Source: Nannocystis exedens (GTDB taxonomy: Bacteria > Myxococcota_A > Polyangia > Nannocystales > Nannocystaceae). Taken from it: DNA of 64,000 bases. The translations under genes were made by a program, and so were the position numbers. The notes below the pieces were generated by a model, which saw nothing but the letters and a program-made list of their open reading frames with translations, was not told where the DNA came from and searched no databases. Positions 7,818-17,115 of the stretch are shown here, piece by piece. The stretch is from NCBI RefSeq assembly GCF_002343915.1, contig NZ_NETK01000001.1, forward strand, positions 8,074,001 through 8,138,000, in the 5' to 3' direction. Numbering within the stretch: the first letter of the stretch is position 1; every line of letters begins with the position of its first letter.

Positions 7818-10800
7818 ATGGCAGACACATCTTCGCGTATCCCCGATGAGCAGGGCTTCGACAGCGCGGCGGCGGCGGTCCGCAGCGAGCCCGAGCGGGC
7901 CGACCGCTGGGACCAGGTCGAGGCGCTCGGCGAGCCGGAGCGCGCCGCCGCGATCGCGGCGCTTTATCGCGAGATCCTCGCCAAGGACCTCACCCCCGCC
8001 GCGGCCACCGTCGTCGGTCAGCGGGCCGTCGCGTTCTTCGAGGAGTGGTTCCCGGGCGACGAGGCGGCGCTCACCGAGGTGCTGCGGCGCGTGCTCGCGG
8101 TCCAGCCCGGCGACGGCTGGGCGTTCCAGCGGCTGACCGCGGTGCTGACCCTGAACGAGCGCTGGAGCGAGCTGCTGGCGCTGTACGACCAGGTGCTGGC
8201 CCAGGCGACGCTCGACGAGGCGCGCCGGATCGGGATCCTCGAGGAGGCCACCGACATCGCCCGCGACTTCGCCGGGCAGCCGGATCACGCGGTCGACTAC
8301 ATGCAGCAGCTGCTCGCGCTGCGCCCGAGCGACGCGCGGCTCGAGGCGGCGCTCGAGCGCCTGCTCGAGAAGCAGGGCCGCCACCGCGACCTGATCTCGC
8401 TGTACAAGCGGCGGATCGGGCTGCTCGGGCGCGAGGCGACGACGGGCCTGCCGGTCAAGATCGCCGAGCTGTGGCTCGACCGCCTGGCCCAGCCCGGCGA
8501 GGCGCTCGAGGAGCTGCGCGGCCTGCTGAAGGACGATGTCGGCAACCGCGAGGCGTGGGCGCTGCTCGAGCGGATCCTGGTGCTCGGCGAGGCGTCGACG
8601 GCGGTGCGCACGGGGGCCCTCGACCTGCTGCGCACCAGCTACGACGCGGCCGGCCTGCGCGAGGAGGTGATCCGGATCCTCGGGGTCGCGCTCGGGTTCG
8701 CCGAGCCGCAGGCGGCGATCGGGCTCCACCGCGAGCTCGCCGAGCGCCTGGTGACCGCGGGCCGGCCGGCGCCGGCGATGGAGCACTACGTCGCGGTGGT
8801 CGGCGCGCTGCCCGGCTCGGAGGGCGATCACCGGCGGCTGCGGCACCTCGCGGAGCTGCACGGCGAGCACGCGCTGCACGTGAAGGGCCTGGCCGCCGCG
8901 GCCGCGAGCGAGCCCGACCCGGCCAGGCGCGCGGCGCTGTGGGCCGAGGCCGGCGACGTCCACCGCGAGTCGCTCGGCGACCATGCCGGCGCGATCGGGC
9001 TGTACCAGCAGGTGCTCGGCGAGCCGCAGGCCGACCGGGCGCTGGCGCTGCGGGTCGCGCGACTCCTGGACGAGCTGCTGGCGCAGGCGGGACAGGCGGC
9101 GGAGCGGCTCACGGTGCTCGAGCGGCTCGGCGAGCTCGAGACGGGGCCGGCGCAGACGACGGTGCTCGGCGAGGCGGCCAAGCTGGCCTTCGGGTCAGGT
9201 GACCCCGAGCGCGCGCTGAAGAGCTGGCGCGCCCGCCTGGCCCTCGACGCCGAGGACCCCGAGGCGCTGACGGCCGCGATCGCGGTGCTCGAGGGCCTCG
9301 GCCGCTGGGGCGAGGTGGTCGAGGTGCTGCGCCAGCGCGCGGGCGGGCCGGTGCCGGAGCACCAGCGCCGCGCCGACCTGGTGCGGATCGCGGGGATCCA
9401 GGCCGAGCAGCTCGCCGACCTGCCGGGGGCGATCGCGACCTGGCAGGAGATCGTGCGCGGCTTCGGCGAGTCGGAGCAGACGGTCGAGGCGCTGGCGTCG
9501 CTGCTGGCCCAGGTCACGCGCTGGCCTGACCTCGCGGACCTGCTCGATCGGGCAGCCGGTCGCGGCACCGCTCGCCTGGCCGACCTGTCGACCCGCCTCG
9601 GCGACGTGTTCCGCACCCAGCTCGACGCGCCCGGCCGCGCGGTCGCCTGCTACGACACCGCGCTGACGGCCGACCCGGCCCACGAGGGCGCCCGCGCCGG
9701 GCTGCTGGCGACGCTCGAGACCGAGGCCCGCGCCGGCGCGGTCGAGGTGCTCGGCAAGCTGTACCGCGGCCGCGGCGAGTGGGCCGACCTGGCGTCGATC
9801 GTCGACGCCCGCATGGCGGGGGCCGAGGGCGACGCGGTCAAGCAGGTCGACATCCTGCGCGAGACGGCCCGCCTGCACGAGGCGCACACCGGCGACAAGC
9901 CGGCCGCCGTCGCGGCGCTGGCCCGGGCGTTCCCGCTGGCGCCGGCCGACCGCTCGATCGAGCGCGACCTTCTGCGACTGTCCGAAGAGACAGGTGATTT
10001 CGGGCCCGCGGCGACGGCGTTCCACCAGGCGGCCGGGGTCCCGATCGCCGGCGAGCCGCACCGCGCGACCGAGCTGCGGCTGGCCGAGGCGCGGCTGGCC
10101 GAGCACAAGCTGGGCGACGCGGCGCGGGCGCTGGCGGCCTACCAGGCGGTGCTGTCGGCGACCCGCAGCGACGCCGAGGCGGTCCGCGGGGCGATCCGCA
10201 CCGCCGCGGCGGTGGGCGACTTCTCGGCCGCCGCGCACGCGCTGCTCGGGCAGATCGTCGGCGACCAGAAGATCGACGAGGCCACCTTCGCGCTGGTCGA
10301 GGGCCTCGCCGGCGAGCACGCCGGCTGGGACCGCCTGACCCTGTCCCTCGAGGCCGCCGCCAACGCCGGCAAGGGCTCGCTCACGCCGGAGCTGTACGCG
10401 TTCGTGGCGGCCCGCGTGGCGCTGTGGCACCGCGACCGGCGAAATGACGGCGCGGCCGCCCGCGAGGCGCTGCTCCGGTCCGTCGCCGCGCAGCCGGGCC
10501 ACCGCGAGCGGCTGCGGACGCTGGCCGAGCTGCAGCGCGCGGCGCCGGAGCCGGCGCTGATCGACACGCTGCTGGCGCTCGACGGGCTCAGCGAGACCGA
10601 CTTCGATTCGCTCTACGAGGCCTCGGAGCTGGCGCTCGGGCTGCTCGGCGACACCGACATCACCCGCGACATCCTCCAGCGCCTGCTGGCCCGCGCGACC
10701 GCGCTGTGGAGCCGCGGGGTCGCGACCACCGGCGCCCGCAGCAACGCCGCCTGCGTCGGCTGGTCGGCGCAGAAGCTGGCGCAGCTGCACGAGCAGGACG

Positions 10801-13800
10801 GCGACCGCAAGGCCGCGGCCGAGCTGCTGGCCAAGGTCTCGACCTTGCCCTTCGAACAGCCTGTCGCTCAGGACATGCGCGTAAGGTCAGCCGGGATCTT
10901 CGCCGAGCTCGGCGACCGCCAGCGGGCGATCGCCCTCTACGAGGTCGCGCTCGACTCGAACCCCGACGACCTCCAGGTGCTGCGCCTGCTCGGCCCGCTG
11001 CTGCAGGCCGAGGAGCGGTTCCCCGAGCTGCTCAAGCTGCGCAAGCACGAGCTGTCCAAAGAGCCAGACGCGGCCCGCCGCCTCGAGCTGCGGCTCGAGA
11101 TCGCCCGGCTGGTCGGGGTGATCGAGCAGCGCGGCGGGCGGGTCGAGGCGCTGCGGTCGAACCTGCAGGACGACCCCAGCCACGACCCGTCGCTGGCGGC
11201 GCTGACCGAGATCCTGGCCGACAAGGCCAGCCCCGACGAGCTGGCGAAGTTCCTCGGCGAGCACGCGGCCCGGCTCGAGCAGGTCGACGACAAGCCGCGC
11301 GCGGTCCGGCTGTGGACGCAGCTGGCCGAGCTGGCGGAGCGGCGGATCGGCGACGTCGAGCTGGCGCTGTCGAGCCACCGCCGCGCCGCCGCGCTGGCGC
11401 CCAACTTCCACAACCTCGACGCGCTGGCGCGGCTGCACGTGGCCAGGAGCGAGCCGGCCGAGGCGGTGCCGTGGCTGACGGAGCGGCTGGTCCGCACGCC
11501 CGACGGGCCGGAGCGGACCGACGTCGTGCTCGGGCTGGCGAGCGCGCTGCTCGGCGCCGGTCGCAACGTCAAGGCGATCGAGGTGCTGACCCGCGCGGTC
11601 AGCGATCACCCGGCCGAGGCGCGCACGCGCGACCTGCTGATCAAGCTGGTGCGCGAGGCCGGCGACTGGGAGCGGCTGGCGTCGCTGCTGCAGGTCGCGG
11701 CCGAGCACACCGAAGACCGCGAGCAGGTGCTGGCGTTCCTCTACGAGGCGGCGGCGATCGTGCGCGACCGCCTCGGCGAGCTCGACCGCGCGATCCCGGT
11801 GCTCGAGCGCCTGCACGCGCTGGTGCCCGACGACCGCGGCGTGCTGGCCTACCTGGCCGACGCGCTGATCAGCGGCGAGCGCTGGGCCGACGCGCAGGGG
11901 GTGCTCGAGCGGCTGCTGGCCGACTTCGGCCGCCGGCGCCCGCCCGAGCGCGCGCACGTCCACTACAAGCTGGCCCAGGTCGCGCGCGCGCTGGGCGACA
12001 CGAAGACGGCGGTGGCCCAGCTCGAGCTGGCGACCGCGATCGACGTCGGCGACGTCGCCAGCCTGCAGCTGCTGGCCGAGCTGTCCCGAGATGCAGGTGA
12101 CCTCGCCCGCGCCGAACGCAGCTACCGCGCGCTGCTGCTGGCCGCGCGCCGCCGCGGGGTCGACGGCGACGAGCGCCTGATCGGCATCGCCGAGGCGCAG
12201 TACGAGCTGAGCCGCCTGGCCGAGGGCCGCGGGCAGACCGACCTCGCGCAGGAGCTGCTCGGCTCGGCCATCGAGGCCGCGCTGCAGGACGACCGCGAGG
12301 CCCGCAAGCTGCAGCGCGCGCTGCGGAGCCGCGGCGACGCGCCGCTGCTGGTCCGGGTGCTGCGCTCGCGCCTGGCCGCGGCGCAGGACCCGGCCGCCCG
12401 CGCCAGCGTGCTCGGCGACCTCGCCGACGCGCTCGACGCCACGGGCCAGGCCGAGGAGGCGCTGGGGCTGCGGCTCGAGGCGCTGCAGCAAGACCCGGGC
12501 TCGCCCGCGCTGCAGCAGTCGGCGGCCGAGCAGGCGGCGCGCCTCGGCCAGAGCGCGCGCTACGTCGACGCCGTGCTCGCCCTCGTCGACCGCGCCCGCC
12601 GCAAGCAAGACGCCGGGCTGCAGGCCGACCTGCTCCTTCGGGCAGCCGACGTCGTCGAGCGCGAGCTCGTCGACCACGCCCGCGCGGCCGAGCTGTACGG
12701 CCGGGTCGAGGCCGGCGGCCAGCGGGTCGTCGAGGCGTGGATGGGCCTGGCGCGGCTCGCCGCCGCCCGCGGCGACTCGGCGCGGCAGGTCGAGCTGCTC
12801 GAGCGGATCGCCAACGCGCCCGACGACGCGATGTCGCCGGAGGTCCGCGCCCGCGCGGCCTTCGGCCTGGCCGAGCTGCAGCTGGCCGCGCCCGAGTCGC
12901 GCGACGCCGGCGTGGCGGCGATGCGGCGCGCGCTGCAGACCGAGCCGCGCCTCGACCTGGCCGAGCCGGTGCTGCGCCGGGCCCTCGCGGCGGCGCCCGA
13001 TCACAAGGAGCTCGGCGAGCTGTACGAGCAGGTCGTGCGCAAGATCGGCGACCGGCACGCGCTGCTGACCTGGCTCGAGCAGAAGGTCAACGTCGAGGGG
13101 ATCGACCCGCAGGTCGCCGAGGACGCGTCGAACCTGGCGCTCGAGCTCGGCGAGGCCGAGCGCTCGGAGAAGCTGCTGGTCCGCCGGATCGAGCTGGCGG
13201 GCGAGCGCGAGGGCAGCGGCCAGTCGATCGCCGAGACGTACTTGACGCTGGCCGAGCGGCGCAAGACCGCGGGCGACCTGCGCGGCGCGGTCGAATACCT
13301 GCGCGAGTCGGCCGCGAGCTGGCAGCTGCCGCGGACCTTCGAGCTGCAGCTCGAGATCGCCGGCCTCGCCGCCGCGCAGCCCGATCAGCTCGCGCTGGCC
13401 GCCGAGATCTACGAGGACCTGCTGCTGCAGGAGCCGAGCAACAAGGCCGTGTGGGCGCCGCTGATGGAGGTGTACCGCAAGACCGGCGACCAGTCGCGGC
13501 TGCAGCAGTTGGTCGAGTCGACCCTGCCGAGCCTCGCCGAGGTCGGCGAGCGCAACCAGCTGCGGCTCGACCTGGTCGCGGCGCTGCTGCAGGGCGAGGG
13601 CCACGAGCAAGAGGTGGTCCGCCTGCTCAAGGACGTGCTGATGGAGGAGCCCGGCCACAAGCAGGCCGAGGCGCTGCTGGCCGAGGTGTTCGAAAAGACA
13701 GGCTTCGACTCCGAGCTGGTCGACCTGCTGAACCAGCAGATCTTGACGGCCCAGGGCGCGGGCGACAGCGAGGGCGTGATCGCGGCCTCGCTGCGGCTCG

Positions 13801-15590
13801 GCGACCTGCTGCGCAAGACCCAGCCCGACGAGGCGCGGACGGTCTACCGCACCGCCCTCGACTTCGCGCCGCAGAGCCGGGCGCTGATCGAGGCGATGCT
13901 GAGCCTGACCGAGGGCGAGCACGACCCGCGCGAGCGGGCGGAGATCGGCGAGCGCCTGCTGGCGATCGAGACCGGGGAGGCGGCGGTCCGCCTGACGCTC
14001 GACCTCGCGTCGCAGTACGACAAGCTCGGCGACCGCGAGGCCACCAGCCGCGTGCTCGAGGCCGGCCACAAGGCGGCGCCCGACAGCGACGTGCTGCGCG
14101 AGCGGCTCGAGGCGTGGTACCGCGAGCGCGGCGAGTTCGAGCGCCTCGCCGAGCTGCTGGTCGCCTCGGCCGACCGCGCGATCGACCCGACCCGGGCGGT
14201 GACGCTGCTGCGCGAGGCCTCGTCGATCTACGTCGACCAGCTGATGGACGCGCAGAAGTCGGCCGAGGTGCTGCGGATCGCCGTCGCCATCGACCCCAAC
14301 GACAACGAGCTGCTGCGCGAGTTCATCGCCCGCCTGTGCGACACCGGCGAGCACGCCAGCGCCGTCGAGGAGCTGACGAAGGCGATCGACTGGCGCCCGC
14401 TCGAGCAGGACGAACAGGTCGAGTTCCTGCGCCGCCGCGCCGAGCTGCGCATGATCATCGGCGACGAGGCCCGCGCCTCCGCCGACCTCGAAGAGGCCTA
14501 CGGCCTGGTCGGCGCCGAGCTGATCCCCGACCTCATCGACGGCCTCGAGCGCTGGCGCAGCGCGGCCGCCAAGCGCGGCGACCGCGACGGCGAGCGCAGC
14601 GCGACCTTGCGGCTGGCCGACATCCTGCGCAAGGAAGGCGCCGACGACCAGGCCCGCCACGCGCTGTCGGGGTGGATCGACCACGCCCCGGGCGACACCG
14701 AGGCGCTGCGCCAGCTGACGGCGATGGACATCTCCGCCGGCCGGTGGGAGAGCGTGATCGAGACGGCGACCAAGCTGGTGGCCGCCGAGTCGGGCGAGGA
14801 GCAGATCAAGGCGGTGATGCAGCTCGTCCACGCGTGCGAGAGGGTCGGCCGGCCGCACGACGCCCAGGCCGGGCTCGAGGCGGCCCACAAGGCCCAGCCG
14901 AAGAACGAGGTCGTGCGCGCGCGGCTGAAGCAGATCCTCGAGGAGACCGAGAACTATCCGGCGCTCGCGCGGCTGCTGATCTCCGAGGCCGAGGTGATCA
15001 CCGACGAGGGGACCCGCTTCGTCATGCTGCGCCAGGCCGGCGAGCTGCTGCTCGACGAGGACGCGGACGCGGCCATCGACGCGCTCAAGCGGGCGCTCAA
15101 GCTGCGCCCGGCCGATCAGGCGGTCAACCTGCTGCTCGTCGAGGCCTACGCCGCCGCCGAGCAGTTCGACGAGGCCAACGCGATCCTCGACGCCGCGATC
15201 GAGGCGATGAAGGGCCGCCGCTCGCCCGACCTGTGCGCCATGCAGTACCGCAAGGCGATGATCGCCGGGGCCCAGGAGAACTACGAGCAGGAGCTGCACT
15301 GGCTCAAGGAGGCCCACAACACCGACCGCAACAACGGGGACGTCGCGGTCGCGCTGGCGACGCTGGCCGAGCAGCTCGAGGACTACGACCTCGCCATCCG
15401 CGTGCTCCGCAGCATCGCGCTGATGGAGGCCGCGCCGATGAGCCGCGCGGTCGCGTACCTGCGCCAGGGCTTCATCGCCGAGCGGCGCGGCGACCGCCAG
15501 AAGGCGGTGCTGTGGGGCAGGAAGGCGTTGATGGAGGACCCGAACTGCACCGAGGCGACCGACTTCCTGCGCCAGATCGGCGAGCTGTAA
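7818..15590 (+). CDS. Giant tetratricopeptide-repeat protein
   Basis: This 2,590-residue protein is built almost entirely of helical TPR/HAT-like repeats (recurring patterns such as A..Y..VL...P, A...L...L and LEELY). There is no signal peptide or membrane segment, so it is probably a cytoplasmic scaffold. Its first residues (MADTSSRIPDEQG) are polar and unstructured. ATG 7818 is preferred over GTG 7773, which only adds 15 low-complexity residues. It stands alone: a repeat array precedes it and a hydrolase with its own promoter-like hexamer follows 118 bp later. Several degenerate TGTCC/GGACA repeats fall inside it (for example 9978-9993). The 1,615-codon frame on the opposite strand (10887-15734) is a GC-skew shadow. 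Large TPR proteins are common in myxobacteria, but no specific function can be read here. Confidence 0.85.
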   Translation: MADTSSRIPDEQGFDSAAAAVRSEPERADRWDQVEALGEPERAAAIAALYREILAKDLTPAAATVVGQRAVAFFEEWFPGDEAALTEVLRRVLAVQPGDGWAFQRLTAVLTLNERWSELLALYDQVLAQATLDEARRIGILEEATDIARDFAGQPDHAVDYMQQLLALRPSDARLEAALERLLEKQGRHRDLISLYKRRIGLLGREATTGLPVKIAELWLDRLAQPGEALEELRGLLKDDVGNREAWALLERILVLGEASTAVRTGALDLLRTSYDAAGLREEVIRILGVALGFAEPQAAIGLHRELAERLVTAGRPAPAMEHYVAVVGALPGSEGDHRRLRHLAELHGEHALHVKGLAAAAASEPDPARRAALWAEAGDVHRESLGDHAGAIGLYQQVLGEPQADRALALRVARLLDELLAQAGQAAERLTVLERLGELETGPAQTTVLGEAAKLAFGSGDPERALKSWRARLALDAEDPEALTAAIAVLEGLGRWGEVVEVLRQRAGGPVPEHQRRADLVRIAGIQAEQLADLPGAIATWQEIVRGFGESEQTVEALASLLAQVTRWPDLADLLDRAAGRGTARLADLSTRLGDVFRTQLDAPGRAVACYDTALTADPAHEGARAGLLATLETEARAGAVEVLGKLYRGRGEWADLASIVDARMAGAEGDAVKQVDILRETARLHEAHTGDKPAAVAALARAFPLAPADRSIERDLLRLSEETGDFGPAATAFHQAAGVPIAGEPHRATELRLAEARLAEHKLGDAARALAAYQAVLSATRSDAEAVRGAIRTAAAVGDFSAAAHALLGQIVGDQKIDEATFALVEGLAGEHAGWDRLTLSLEAAANAGKGSLTPELYAFVAARVALWHRDRRNDGAAAREALLRSVAAQPGHRERLRTLAELQRAAPEPALIDTLLALDGLSETDFDSLYEASELALGLLGDTDITRDILQRLLARATALWSRGVATTGARSNAACVGWSAQKLAQLHEQDGDRKAAAELLAKVSTLPFEQPVAQDMRVRSAGIFAELGDRQRAIALYEVALDSNPDDLQVLRLLGPLLQAEERFPELLKLRKHELSKEPDAARRLELRLEIARLVGVIEQRGGRVEALRSNLQDDPSHDPSLAALTEILADKASPDELAKFLGEHAARLEQVDDKPRAVRLWTQLAELAERRIGDVELALSSHRRAAALAPNFHNLDALARLHVARSEPAEAVPWLTERLVRTPDGPERTDVVLGLASALLGAGRNVKAIEVLTRAVSDHPAEARTRDLLIKLVREAGDWERLASLLQVAAEHTEDREQVLAFLYEAAAIVRDRLGELDRAIPVLERLHALVPDDRGVLAYLADALISGERWADAQGVLERLLADFGRRRPPERAHVHYKLAQVARALGDTKTAVAQLELATAIDVGDVASLQLLAELSRDAGDLARAERSYRALLLAARRRGVDGDERLIGIAEAQYELSRLAEGRGQTDLAQELLGSAIEAALQDDREARKLQRALRSRGDAPLLVRVLRSRLAAAQDPAARASVLGDLADALDATGQAEEALGLRLEALQQDPGSPALQQSAAEQAARLGQSARYVDAVLALVDRARRKQDAGLQADLLLRAADVVERELVDHARAAELYGRVEAGGQRVVEAWMGLARLAAARGDSARQVELLERIANAPDDAMSPEVRARAAFGLAELQLAAPESRDAGVAAMRRALQTEPRLDLAEPVLRRALAAAPDHKELGELYEQVVRKIGDRHALLTWLEQKVNVEGIDPQVAEDASNLALELGEAERSEKLLVRRIELAGEREGSGQSIAETYLTLAERRKTAGDLRGAVEYLRESAASWQLPRTFELQLEIAGLAAAQPDQLALAAEIYEDLLLQEPSNKAVWAPLMEVYRKTGDQSRLQQLVESTLPSLAEVGERNQLRLDLVAALLQGEGHEQEVVRLLKDVLMEEPGHKQAEALLAEVFEKTGFDSELVDLLNQQILTAQGAGDSEGVIAASLRLGDLLRKTQPDEARTVYRTALDFAPQSRALIEAMLSLTEGEHDPRERAEIGERLLAIETGEAAVRLTLDLASQYDKLGDREATSRVLEAGHKAAPDSDVLRERLEAWYRERGEFERLAELLVASADRAIDPTRAVTLLREASSIYVDQLMDAQKSAEVLRIAVAIDPNDNELLREFIARLCDTGEHASAVEELTKAIDWRPLEQDEQVEFLRRRAELRMIIGDEARASADLEEAYGLVGAELIPDLIDGLERWRSAAAKRGDRDGERSATLRLADILRKEGADDQARHALSGWIDHAPGDTEALRQLTAMDISAGRWESVIETATKLVAAESGEEQIKAVMQLVHACERVGRPHDAQAGLEAAHKAQPKNEVVRARLKQILEETENYPALARLLISEAEVITDEGTRFVMLRQAGELLLDEDADAAIDALKRALKLRPADQAVNLLLVEAYAAAEQFDEANAILDAAIEAMKGRRSPDLCAMQYRKAMIAGAQENYEQELHWLKEAHNTDRNNGDVAVALATLAEQLEDYDLAIRVLRSIALMEAAPMSRAVAYLRQGFIAERRGDRQKAVLWGRKALMEDPNCTEATDFLRQIGEL

Positions 15591-15694
15591 CGCGGCGGTG
15601 TCGCAGCGGCGGAGGCGAGGTCCCACCCGCGGGGCCTCGCCTCTCGCCGTTTCAGCCCCCATATGCCGCGGTGTCGGCCCGCGCCCGTTCGGCT

Positions 15695-15708
15695 TATCAT
15701 CGCCGCCT
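15695..15708 (+). promoter_or_regulatory. -10 box directly before the hydrolase start (leaderless type)
   Basis: TATCAT (15695-15700) stands only 8 nt before ATG 15709 and no Shine-Dalgarno lies between. Transcription would begin at or next to the start codon. Confidence 0.5.
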
Positions 15709-16485
15709 ATGTCGACGATGACGACGAGCGACAAGGTCCAGATCGCCTACCGCGTGCTCGGCGAGGGGCCGCGGACGATCCTGGCGATCCACGGCTGGAT
15801 GGTGTCCAGCACCGTCTACGACGAGCTGGCCGAGCGGCTCGACCTCACGGGCTTCCGCCTCGTGATCCCCGACCTCCGCGGCTCCGGCGAGTCCGACCGC
15901 CCCGAGTCCGGCTACACGGTCGAGCGCTACGCCGCCGACGTGACCGAGCTGATGGATGTCCTCGGGGACAGGTCGTTCGTGCTGATCGGCCACAGCATGG
16001 GCGGGGCGATCGCGCAGTGGATCGCCTCGGCGGCGCCCGAACGGGTGCAAGGGCAGGTGCTGCTGTGCCCGGTGCCGGCCTCCGGCATCCCGTTCCCGCC
16101 CGACGCGGCGGCGCTGTTCCGCGGCGCCGACAACCGCGAGTCGAAGGCGACGATCCTCGGGATGGCGTGCACGAACCTGTCCGAGAGCGCTCGCGAGCGC
16201 CTGCTCGGCGCGGGGGCGTCGATCCCCGCAAAATGCATCGCCGAGGGCTTCGAGTCGTGGTCGAGCCTGAGCTTCGCCGACCGCCTGAAGCACGTCACCG
16301 CCCGCACGCTGGTGGTCGCCACCGACGACCCGTTCCTGCCGCCGCCGTTCCTCCGCCAGACGATCGTCGACCCGATCGCGGGCGCGCGCCTGGCGGTCAT
16401 CCGCGGGGCGGGGCACTACGTGCAGGTCGAGCGGCCCGACGAGACCGTGGCGGTGATCTCGGCGTTCCTCGCCGGGCTCGGGTAG
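15709..16485 (+). CDS. Alpha/beta hydrolase
   Basis: This 258-residue protein has the alpha/beta-hydrolase layout: the oxyanion HG motif (ILAIHGW), the nucleophile elbow GHSMGG, an acid in VVATDDPF and the catalytic His in GAGHYVQVERP. The substrate is unknown; haloperoxidase or lactonase-like esterases look most similar. ATG 15709 follows a TATCAT hexamer by 8 nt; a second ATG nine bases later (15718) is an alternative start. A TGTCC-TCGG-GGACA hairpin lies inside at 15956-15970. A cluster of CATG-type inverted repeats follows the stop and may end transcription. Confidence 0.85.
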   Translation: MSTMTTSDKVQIAYRVLGEGPRTILAIHGWMVSSTVYDELAERLDLTGFRLVIPDLRGSGESDRPESGYTVERYAADVTELMDVLGDRSFVLIGHSMGGAIAQWIASAAPERVQGQVLLCPVPASGIPFPPDAAALFRGADNRESKATILGMACTNLSESARERLLGAGASIPAKCIAEGFESWSSLSFADRLKHVTARTLVVATDDPFLPPPFLRQTIVDPIAGARLAVIRGAGHYVQVERPDETVAVISAFLAGLG

Positions 16486-16490
16486 GTCGC

Positions 16491-16560
16491 TTCGGACATG
16501 TCATCAAGAGCACGCTCCTCGGGGCATGCTCTTGAGGGCATGCGCTTTCGGGCATGTTCT
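16491..16560. repeat. Cluster of CATGTC/GCATG inverted repeats after the hydrolase
   Basis: GGACATGTC is followed by a perfect 9-bp inverted repeat, TCAAGAGCA (16504-16512) and TGCTCTTGA (16527-16535), and then by two more GGGCATG units. The stem could act as a terminator, although there is no T-run. It belongs to the dispersed CATGTCC family. Confidence 0.6.
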
Positions 16561-16719
16561 GCCGATGACCGCGGCGGGCGGGTCGCCGGGGCGACGATCG
16601 TGGCGCGGCTCGGTCGAGCCGCGACGGCCGTCGCGGGGCGGCCGCAGCGTGCAAGGAGCCTCGAGCCGCGCCCGCCGCCGACGACCCCGTCAGGCGAGCT
16701 GCCCCGAAGGATATGTCCT

Positions 16720-17115
16720 TCAGGCAATGGCCTGAGGGTCAGCCAGCACGAACGCGTCGACCAGCGCCTCGAAGCAGGCGCCGTTGGGGCGGAACATCGT
16801 GTAGCTGCCGTGCATCGCCCCGTGGGGCGTCTCGAGCACGCAGCCGCTGGTGTACTCGAACGACTCGCCGGGGTGGAGCAGCGGCTGCGAGCCGACCACG
16901 CCTTCGCCCTCGACCTCGCGCACGCCGCCGTGGGCGTCGGTGATGAACCAGTGGCGGCGGCACAGCTGGGCGGGCGCGTCGCCGGTGTTGGAGATCCGGA
17001 TCGTGTAGGCGAAGACGAAGCGTGCGCCCTCGGGCAGGGCTCGCCCGCCGACGTAGCGCGTCTTCACCTCGACGCAGATCCCCTCCGTCTCGCTCCTGGT
17101 CACCTGGGGTCCCAT
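16720..17115 (-). CDS. apaG: ApaG-family protein (DUF525)
   Basis: This 131-residue protein matches the ApaG fold: TRYVGGRALPEG, FAYTIRISNTGD, RRHWFITDAHG, VVGSQPLLHPGESFEYTSG and a GSYTM strand. ApaG is a fibronectin-III-like protein whose biochemical role is unsettled. Its ATG shares one base with the stop codon of the upstream oxidoreductase gene (TAATG), so translation is almost certainly coupled. Its stop codon lies inside a hairpin (CAGGC-AATG-GCCTG), which may end the operon. That close link to an aldehyde oxidoreductase is unusual context for ApaG. Confidence 0.88.
   Translation of the reverse strand: MGPQVTRSETEGICVEVKTRYVGGRALPEGARFVFAYTIRISNTGDAPAQLCRRHWFITDAHGGVREVEGEGVVGSQPLLHPGESFEYTSGCVLETPHGAMHGSYTMFRPNGACFEALVDAFVLADPQAIA

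Noticed and set aside
10887..15734. 1,615-codon open frame antisense to the giant TPR gene
   Set aside because: It mirrors the GC-rich third codon positions of the TPR gene and has low-complexity Leu/Arg/Gln composition with no domain.
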